A DNA stretch of 10,723 bases from Methanothrix sp. (GTDB lineage: Archaea > Halobacteriota > Methanosarcinia > Methanotrichales > Methanotrichaceae), in contig JALNZQ010000073.1 of the NCBI GenBank assembly GCA_023229165.1, forward strand, positions 1-10,723, given 5' to 3'. Positions within the stretch are counted from its first letter, which is position 1, and each line of letters opens with the position of its first letter. A model generated the notes under the pieces. The model did no database searches. It was not told the DNA's origin and saw only the letters and a list, made by a program, of their open reading frames with translations. Below, piece by piece: positions 1 through 5,235 of this stretch. The translations under genes were made by a program, and so were the position numbers.

Positions 1-1
1 A

Positions 2-958
2 GTCACTTTCAATAAGACTCGCAAAGACTATGGACCCCTGCGCACCGGAATAAAAGGAAACATCGCCGTCGATGCAAAGAAGTGCAATCTCTGCGGCCGG
101 TGCGCCAAATTCTGCAAGGCCTTTCTGTTGATGGATAAGGGTGAGAAAGAGAAAGATCCCCGCAATCTGGTGCCCTATGAGCAATTGCTCGTAGACGAAG
201 AGCTTTGCGATTACTGCGGCCTGTGCGTGCCCATCTGCCCCGAGGAGGCCATAAAGGTAGAGGGCGATCCCTTAGAAGTGCCGGACAGCGAAAAGGAGTT
301 CGCGGGCAAGATTGAGATCGACCAAGACCTGTGCATTGGCTGCGGTCGGTGTGCAAAGGTCTGTCCCTATGGAGCCATGGACATTAAAAAGCCCTTTGAA
401 GGCGAGATAAAGCTGGTCGAGAAAAACCTGGTGCGCTGCGATCCACTGGGCTGCCAGGCCTGCTTCAACGTCTGCCCGGCCAAATGCTGGTATGTGGACG
501 AACGGGGAAAGGCAGCGCCGGTCAAAGATCAGTGCATATTTTGTGGGGCATGCGAGAAAGCCTGTCCCGTCTCGGCCATAGAGGTCGAGCGTTCCGATGT
601 CAGGCATACGGAGATAAAGAATACTCCCTGGGCTGAGGAGTGGAAGCAGGCTATCTCCGCCATAAAGACCGGGGAGCGACTGCGCCCGGATGTGAGCGGG
701 GCCGTCTCTCCGCCTGAGATAGAACGTTCGCCCCTGTCTGTGCCTGAGAAGCCGGAAATAGATCCGGAGCTCTTGCGACTGGTGAATGATGCCCTAAAGC
801 CGTTGGAGTCCCTGCTGAGAAAGCCAAAGGTCCGGCAAATTTTCGAGAAGGAGCCCGCGAAAGAGGCCAGCCTGAAAATCGTTGAGCGGCTACACAAAGA
901 TGCTGCCAGGAAGGCTGCGGCGCCGGATGCCAACGGCAGAAGCGAGGGGGCGAAGTGA
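2..958 (+). CDS. Polyferredoxin of the HdrABC cluster (5' end missing)
   Basis: Iron-sulfur electron carrier, probably passing low-potential electrons to the cytosolic heterodisulfide reductase encoded next to it. The frame is open from base 2 with no stop, so the gene starts off the left edge; TTG 128 and ATG 131 are internal, because an Fe-S motif (CNLCGRCAKFCK) lies upstream of them at about bases 83-118. Five cysteine clusters are visible: CNLCGRCAKFCK, CDYCGLCVPICP, CIGCGRCAKVCP, the oddly spaced CDPLGCQACFNVCP (CX4CX2CX3CP), and CIFCGACEKACP. The first has Lys where Pro usually follows the last Cys. The last 115 or so residues lack cysteine and are charged and helical-looking, a tail not typical of plain polyferredoxins. 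The stop TGA overlaps the hdrC GTG start (GTGA), so translation is probably coupled. In Methanosarcina acetivorans the order hdrA1-polyferredoxin-hdrC1-hdrB1 is known, so I infer hdrA just outside the window. Confidence 0.88.
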   Translation, partial: VTFNKTRKDYGPLRTGIKGNIAVDAKKCNLCGRCAKFCKAFLLMDKGEKEKDPRNLVPYEQLLVDEELCDYCGLCVPICPEEAIKVEGDPLEVPDSEKEFAGKIEIDQDLCIGCGRCAKVCPYGAMDIKKPFEGEIKLVEKNLVRCDPLGCQACFNVCPAKCWYVDERGKAAPVKDQCIFCGACEKACPVSAIEVERSDVRHTEIKNTPWAEEWKQAISAIKTGERLRPDVSGAVSPPEIERSPLSVPEKPEIDPELLRLVNDALKPLESLLRKPKVRQIFEKEPAKEASLKIVERLHKDAARKAAAPDANGRSEGAK

Positions 959-1488
959 GAATGGCCAGGGATGAAAAATTCAAGCAAGAGGTGCTCCGCC
1001 TGGCTGGGACGGAGGTACGAACCTGCATTCAGTGCGGCACCTGCTCCGCCAGTTGCCCCACTGCGAGTCTTATGGACCCCAGCATCCGAAGGTTGATCAA
1101 GCTCTGCTTAGAGGGCAAACGGGAGGAGGCTCTGCACAATGAGACTCTATGGCTTTGCACCTCCTGCCTTCTCTGCACTGTGCGCTGCCCGCGGGGCATC
1201 CGGCCTAAAGCAGTGGTATCGGCTCTAAAGGACATAGCTGAGCGAGCGGGCTTGCAAAGCAAGGACGCATCTTACGAGCAGTTCTTCCTAAAGCAGATCA
1301 AGGACTTTGGCCGGATAGCCGAGCTGTCTCTAACCGCTGAGTTTTTGCTCGTCTTTCCCCAGGGGGCGGTTCAGTCCATGCAGATGGGCCTGGAGCTATT
1401 GCCCAGGGGCAAGATCGACCTTAAGATTGAGAAAATCAATGGCCGAGATGAGGTCAAGAGAATCGTCGAGGAGCTGGGGAAGAAATGA
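955..1488 (+). CDS. hdrC: CoB--CoM heterodisulfide reductase subunit C
   Basis: Small iron-sulfur subunit of soluble heterodisulfide reductase; it carries electrons from HdrA to the catalytic subunit HdrB. At 177 residues it is close to the usual HdrC length. It holds two classical 4Fe-4S motifs: CIQCGTCSASCP (Cys 24, 27, 30, 34) and CTSCLLCTVRCP (Cys 68, 71, 74, 78). No membrane segment is visible, which separates it from the membrane HdrDE type. The GTG start at 955 overlaps the polyferredoxin stop and sits 7 nt after GAGG at 944-947; ATG 961 is a possible alternative with a longer spacing. The end overlaps hdrB in an ATGA junction. Such overlaps point to one transcript and coupled translation with fixed stoichiometry. 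The numbering hdrC1 would follow Methanosarcina, based only on the neighbouring polyferredoxin. Confidence 0.95.
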   Translation: MRMARDEKFKQEVLRLAGTEVRTCIQCGTCSASCPTASLMDPSIRRLIKLCLEGKREEALHNETLWLCTSCLLCTVRCPRGIRPKAVVSALKDIAERAGLQSKDASYEQFFLKQIKDFGRIAELSLTAEFLLVFPQGAVQSMQMGLELLPRGKIDLKIEKINGRDEVKRIVEELGKK

Positions 1489-2342
1489 AGCTGGCTTACT
1501 ATCCGGGCTGCGTCTCTCATTCAACGGGAAAGGAGATGGATGCATCCACCAGGGCAGTCTGCGCTGCTCTGGGAATAAAGCTCGTTGAACTCGAGGACTG
1601 GAACTGCTGCGGTGCAACGCACGTTTCCAATGAGCTGGTGGCCACGGGCCTGGCTGCTCGCAACATGGCCCAGACCGATCTGGAGATCATGACTAGCTGC
1701 TCCATCTGCTACAGCAACCTGCGCGCTGCGGCGCAGAGGCTGGAAGAGTCCGAGACACTGGAAAAGGTGAACGCCGTCCTGGACAGGAAGTACAGCGGCT
1801 CCAAAATCCGCCATGCTCTGGACGTCATTCTTGAGGCTTTGGCCGAGGATGATGAGAGGATCGCAGTGCCTCTCAAGGGACTGTTGGTCGCTCCCTACTA
1901 CGGCTGTCTGCTCACCCGGCCGACGGGCCTGTACAGCGCAGAGTTTCCCAGCATCCTGGAGAAGCTGATCAAGAGGCTGAAGGCGGAGCCCGTTGAATTC
2001 AGGCTCAAGACATTTTGCTGCGGCGGGCCCATCTTCATGCCCCAGGAAAAGGCAGCAGAAGATATCGCCTTTAAGATTTTATCGGAAGCAAAAAAAGCAG
2101 GGGCGCAGGTCATCGTCACAGTATGCCCGCTCTGCCACCTCATGCTCGATGCCAAGCAAAAGGTGCTGGAGCAAAAGCACGGGGAGCCGATCGGCATTCC
2201 TGTGCTCTATGTGACGCAACTGGCGGGCATCGCACTGGGTTTGGGGCCGGAAGAGCTGGGACTGGATATGAACTGCGTGTCACCCATGGCGATGGTGGAG
2301 AGGGTAAGAGCAAAGGAGACTATGTTAGAGCAAAAATCCTAA
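1485..2342 (+). CDS. hdrB: CoB--CoM heterodisulfide reductase subunit B (catalytic)
   Basis: Catalytic subunit that cleaves the mixed disulfide CoM-S-S-CoB, regenerating the two thiols for methanogenesis. The 285-residue protein has the two CCG domains that bind the paired noncubane [4Fe-4S] clusters: Cys 9, Cys 41-42, Cys 72 and 75, then Cys 141, Cys 178-179, Cys 214 and 217. All expected cysteines are present, so it looks functional. The N-terminus (YYPGC) is typical of the family. The ATG overlaps the hdrC stop by 4 nt (ATGA). HdrB and HdrC are separate here, unlike the fused HdrD of the membrane enzyme. It is the last gene of the operon in this window; its TAA at 2340-2342 overlaps the TAG of the convergent TPR gene, leaving no room for an intergenic terminator. 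Confidence 0.96.
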   Translation: MKLAYYPGCVSHSTGKEMDASTRAVCAALGIKLVELEDWNCCGATHVSNELVATGLAARNMAQTDLEIMTSCSICYSNLRAAAQRLEESETLEKVNAVLDRKYSGSKIRHALDVILEALAEDDERIAVPLKGLLVAPYYGCLLTRPTGLYSAEFPSILEKLIKRLKAEPVEFRLKTFCCGGPIFMPQEKAAEDIAFKILSEAKKAGAQVIVTVCPLCHLMLDAKQKVLEQKHGEPIGIPVLYVTQLAGIALGLGPEELGLDMNCVSPMAMVERVRAKETMLEQKS

Positions 2343-4303
2343 CTATTAGATGAGTTCATACTAGTATTGATAGCTGCTGTATTATTAAAAATATTTAGGA
2401 GAGCTTTTTGCCCGTCCAATGCGTTCTTGTTATTTTTGTCCAACTCAATAGTCCTATTATATGATTGAATAGATTGGTTATACCATCCCATTTTGTACAA
2501 AGCATTGCCTCTCTCTAGCCATGCATTCACGTAGCTTGGATTTATCCAGGTGGCCTCATCAAATGAATCCACTGCCTGTTCGTACCTTCCCCAAGAATAG
2601 TATGCTCGTCCTTTATTGTACCATACTTTATCATTATCTAAAGATTCATTGCTAAGATAGTAGTCATATGCCTTTATTGCTAGACCATATTTCCCGGAAT
2701 TGTTCAATATTATTCCAATATAGTTCCATGCTTTAAAATACTCGAGATTAACGGCTTCATTGAAGCATGCATTTGCCTGCTCATCATGCTTCTTTAGATC
2801 ATAGAGGGCCTTTCCGCGATAGTACCAGGCCAGTTTATTTTTTTTATCATATATTGTCGCATTATAAAATGCATCACTGGCTTCGAGGTAACTATTTTTT
2901 TTATAAAAAATCATTCCTTTGCCCCACCAAGCAGGCGCATATGTTTGATTTTGAGAAAGAGCCATATCATAAGCCAAATTAGCTTTTTTGTATGATTCTT
3001 GCTCATAAAGCGAATAGCCTTTGTTATACCAAGCAACGAAACTATCCGGCTTTAACTTGATAGTCCTATTGAATGCGTCTGCTGCATTCTTATAATCACG
3101 ATTCTTAGCATAAAGTAATCCAAGTGCATTTGTGCCACTATAAGACTTCATTTTCTCCATTCTTTTAAATATCAGTTCAGATTGTTTTAAATAATCGGTG
3201 CAGTTCTTATTTAGAAATTCGTATCTATTTAAAAATTCGTATCTATTTAAAAATTCGTATCTATTTAAAAATTCGTATCTATTTAAAAATTCGTATCTAT
3301 TTAAAAATTCGTATCCAATTATGTAATAAAGAGATTGCACAATTTGATAGTCGGGTTCAAAATCAAGGACATATGAAGCTCTATTTTCAGCAGAATATAG
3401 ATAAGAAATATTGTCTGTGTCAACATATTTAATATAATCTTTTTGTGCTTCATTCACGTATTGAAACGCCTGCCATGTGTGTGGAAGTTCACCTTCAGAC
3501 GCATCCTCACGCCTGCTTACATCGAGCGCAATCTGGTACGCAAGGTCTTTAATCAGATATGGAATAAACTCATCCGGAGATTTATTCAAGTCGGTGAGAC
3601 TGCGATTCACCTTCCAAATCCTCAAAGATGATGAATTGGATCCATCCATATTTGCAACTATGCACAACATTGGACCAAACTTATGGATGCTTCCTTTAAT
3701 AGTTAAAGGCTGCGTATGCAATAATTGCTTTAAAGAGAGAGATAATTGGCCTAAAGATAATGATGATCCTCCAGAGCCAATAGATCCTATATTAGAGAGG
3801 GAAGATTCAACTGACTTACTGTGCAGGGATGGAATCTCAATATTGTACAAACGTATACTAGCAAGGTCTGTATCATTCTTTTGCATGCGCTCATTTGTCT
3901 GAGCAATATCTTGCAGTTCCGAGCTAAGGAGGTCGGCTATGGAAGTCCCACTTATATTCGCCCCTAGATTTGATATTTCGAATGATTGTACCATTATGCC
4001 ATTATCCTCTTCAGAGGCCCAATGAAAAACGATCCCGACATAGATTATAATTAGAATGAAAAATCCAATTTTTAAAATAGACCATAATCCATTCGCTATG
4101 TCATTTAATGATTTTTTAAAAATTGTAGATAGTATAAAAATTAATATTGTGAAAAATAAAATGGCCAGAGCAATCATCTTTATTTCAAGGTTCCCGTATT
4201 TCCAAAGCATAAAAGGTATGATTAGAACAAAAATAAATGCCATTATACTTATAATGTTTTTCATAATGAATGTATTAATTTTATATTTGCTACTTCTCTT
4301 CAT
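2339..4303 (-). CDS. Membrane-anchored TPR-repeat protein
   Basis: Function unknown; probably a scaffold or protein-interaction module on the outer face of the membrane. The 654 residues begin with three hydrophobic segments (about 12-35, 40-62, 75-95). The positive-inside pattern (Lys/Arg at the N-terminus, FKK after the second segment) puts the long C-terminal part outside, which fits its many N-glycosylation sequons (NRT, NQT, NAT, NQS, NNT). Residues about 105-290 form a soluble domain resembling, from memory, one placed before TPRs in some bacterial proteins. Residues 331-366 are six tandem YEFLN(R/K) hexapeptides. From about 394 to 630 there are seven TPR units of about 34 residues, with motifs such as AWYNKGYSLY and AWWGKGMIFY. 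ATG 4303 has no Shine-Dalgarno; a TATA-like box about 30 bp upstream suggests a leaderless message. The gene is far more AT-rich than its neighbours (AAA, AAT, TTA codons), which may mean transfer or relaxed composition. Confidence 0.85.
   Translation of the reverse strand: MKRSSKYKINTFIMKNIISIMAFIFVLIIPFMLWKYGNLEIKMIALAILFFTILIFILSTIFKKSLNDIANGLWSILKIGFFILIIIYVGIVFHWASEEDNGIMVQSFEISNLGANISGTSIADLLSSELQDIAQTNERMQKNDTDLASIRLYNIEIPSLHSKSVESSLSNIGSIGSGGSSLSLGQLSLSLKQLLHTQPLTIKGSIHKFGPMLCIVANMDGSNSSSLRIWKVNRSLTDLNKSPDEFIPYLIKDLAYQIALDVSRREDASEGELPHTWQAFQYVNEAQKDYIKYVDTDNISYLYSAENRASYVLDFEPDYQIVQSLYYIIGYEFLNRYEFLNRYEFLNRYEFLNRYEFLNRYEFLNKNCTDYLKQSELIFKRMEKMKSYSGTNALGLLYAKNRDYKNAADAFNRTIKLKPDSFVAWYNKGYSLYEQESYKKANLAYDMALSQNQTYAPAWWGKGMIFYKKNSYLEASDAFYNATIYDKKNKLAWYYRGKALYDLKKHDEQANACFNEAVNLEYFKAWNYIGIILNNSGKYGLAIKAYDYYLSNESLDNDKVWYNKGRAYYSWGRYEQAVDSFDEATWINPSYVNAWLERGNALYKMGWYNQSIQSYNRTIELDKNNKNALDGQKALLNIFNNTAAINTSMNSSNS
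3208..3315. repeat. Six tandem copies of an 18-bp unit inside the TPR gene
   Basis: Six head-to-tail copies of an 18-bp unit (+ strand TATTTAAAAATTCGTATC). Five are identical; the one at 3208-3225 differs by one base (TTAGAAA). The unit length is a multiple of three, so on the minus strand it encodes the hexapeptide YEFLNR five times and YEFLNK once without breaking the frame. The single base change is synonymous (TTA to CTA leucine). Near-perfect identity implies recent expansion by slippage or unequal exchange, and the copy number may vary between strains. It lies between the membrane-proximal domain and the TPR array. Confidence 0.97.
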
Positions 4304-4309
4304 CTTAGA

Positions 4310-4498
4310 TTAGTTATCATTTTCTGGAATAAATAAGTTCCCTAATGCTTTTTGAAGACTTCCAAGACCTTTAATGTTATTATGGTCATCAAAGAGGCAT
4401 GCACGAAAGAATAAGTGCTGACGCTGAGGACCTATAACGAGGATCAAAGTCTTTGTCATGAAGATATCTGAAAAAATGGGAGCAATGAAAAAAAGCAA
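4310..4498 (-). CDS. Doubtful small ORF upstream of the TPR gene
   Basis: A 62-codon frame on the same strand as the TPR gene, ending 6 nt before its ATG. An internal ATG at 4459 would give a 49-residue protein starting MTKTLILVIGP. I do not recognise it. The first residues are hydrophobic, the rest mixed and ending IPENDN. There is no clear ribosome binding site, and the proposed TATA box of the TPR gene lies inside it, which argues against it. It may be a chance frame, a gene remnant or a small coupled leader ORF. Apart from this frame and that TATA box, I see nothing definite in the 244-base spacer 4304-4547. Confidence 0.2.
   Translation of the reverse strand: MLFFIAPIFSDIFMTKTLILVIGPQRQHLFFRACLFDDHNNIKGLGSLQKALGNLFIPENDN
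4329..4338 (-). promoter_or_regulatory. Candidate TATA box of the TPR gene
   Basis: On the minus strand this reads CTTATTTATT, an archaeal TATA-like sequence centred about 30 bp before ATG 4303. Archaeal transcription normally starts about 25 bp past the TATA centre, which would put the start almost at the ATG. No Shine-Dalgarno is seen before that ATG, so a leaderless mRNA would explain both facts. The surroundings are AT-rich, so chance matches are likely. Confidence 0.3.
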
Positions 4499-4547
4499 AT
4501 AGCTTACAATCGCTTAGCTTAAGAATGAAAAACGAGGAAATAGAGCC

Positions 4548-5069
4548 ATGTCAGCATCGAGGAAAAGAGAGACAAAAGAGACCAGCATTGAAGTCATTTT
4601 AGAAACCGAGGGCTCGGGCATTATCCAGATCGATACGGAAATCGAGCTCTTGGATGAGATCCTCTCGGCCATAGCCAGAGGCGCGGGATTTGATCTGACT
4701 GTCAAGGCCAGAGGCGATTTGGAGACGGGCGACCACCACACCACTGAAGACACCGCCATCACTCTGGGCTGCACTTTAGCCGAGGTGATAAAAAGCGGCA
4801 TAGGAAGCTGCATGGTTCCCTCCGGCCTGGCTCTCGCCACCGCAGCCGTGCGCTTCGGCGAGCCTGGCTATCAGGGCAACTTCGTTTTGCAGTCCCAGGC
4901 CCTGAGCGGCATGTCCCTGGAGAACTTCAGCCACTTCCTGCGCGCCCTGGCCTACAATGGCCGGTTCAATCTGTTCATTTCCGCAGAAGGAGGCGACGAT
5001 CGGAGTAAGATTGAAGCCATGAGCACGGCTCTGGGAAGGGCGATAAAGAAGGCGGCACGGGACCATTAA
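4548..5069 (+). CDS. HisB-like protein (imidazoleglycerol-phosphate dehydratase family), degenerate active site
   Basis: The fold family dehydrates imidazoleglycerol phosphate in histidine synthesis, using two manganese ions held by two HHxxE motifs and further histidines. This 173-residue protein keeps the N-terminal RETKET signature (RxTxET) and the first metal motif in GDHHTTED (His 63, His 64, Glu 67), and the HF of the SHF segment. It lacks others: the FxDH histidine is replaced (LLDE, Glu 37), the PMDEAL loop reads VPSGLAL, the LHI histidine is Phe 143 (LFI), and the second HHxxEA motif reads RSKIEA (Arg 152, Ser 153). It is also shorter than typical HisB (about 190 residues). It may therefore be a paralogue with another role, or inactive. 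GAGG at 4534-4537 lies 10 nt before the ATG. It is a lone + strand gene between two minus-strand genes, not in a his operon. GC-rich codon use shows it belongs to the host genome. Confidence 0.75.
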   Translation: MSASRKRETKETSIEVILETEGSGIIQIDTEIELLDEILSAIARGAGFDLTVKARGDLETGDHHTTEDTAITLGCTLAEVIKSGIGSCMVPSGLALATAAVRFGEPGYQGNFVLQSQALSGMSLENFSHFLRALAYNGRFNLFISAEGGDDRSKIEAMSTALGRAIKKAARDH

Positions 5070-5133
5070 GGCTGCCGTGCTTCTTGATTATTATGATCAT
5101 AAGCACAAACCATCAATCCATTCTTCCGGGATT

Positions 5134-5163
5134 CCGCGAGTTGGCCCTGCGGGCCTCCCGCGG
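5134..5163. terminator. GC-rich hairpin in the convergent hisB-like / S-layer spacer
   Basis: CCGCG (5134-5138) pairs with CGCGG (5159-5163), enclosing a second stem GGCCC/GGGCC (5143-5147 and 5151-5155) with a TGC loop. It is followed by further palindromes, GGCCGCGGCC (5185-5194) and GGCCGGCC (5191-5198). No T-run follows, so this is not a classical intrinsic or archaeal oligo-T terminator. It sits between two convergent genes, where it could stop or stabilise either transcript, or be one copy of a dispersed repeat. Confidence 0.35.
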
Positions 5164-5219
5164 GGTGGTTTGGGCGCCGCTCCAGGCCGCGGCCGGCCAA
5201 GGCCGTTGACAGTTTTGCA

Positions 5220-5235
5220 TCGCTTCAAAAAGCGA
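5220..5235 (-). terminator. Short hairpin right after the S-layer gene stop
   Basis: A perfect 6-bp stem, TCGCTT (5220-5225) with AAGCGA (5230-5235), and a 4-nt loop, directly next to the S-layer TAG at 5236-5238. On the minus strand the loop and 3' arm give a short T-rich stretch. It may help end the S-layer transcript or protect its 3' end. Confidence 0.3.

Noticed and set aside
128..133. TTG 128 or ATG 131 as the true start of the polyferredoxin
   Set aside because: A Fe-S cysteine motif lies upstream in the same open frame, which continues to the left edge.
529..1028. Antisense open frames of 125-152 codons opposite the polyferredoxin and hdrC
   Set aside because: They lie wholly over strongly supported genes with conserved cysteine motifs. 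Their translations are Ser/Arg/Pro-rich with no recognisable domain, as expected of GC-rich antisense frames.
3208..3315. Tandem repeats as a possible CRISPR array
   Set aside because: The 18-bp units are contiguous with no spacers, and they keep the reading frame of a protein gene.
4501..4521. Direct repeat AGCTTA (4501-4506 and 4516-4521) upstream of the hisB-like gene as an operator
   Set aside because: Six bases repeated once in an AT-rich spacer is within chance, with no symmetry or known binding motif.
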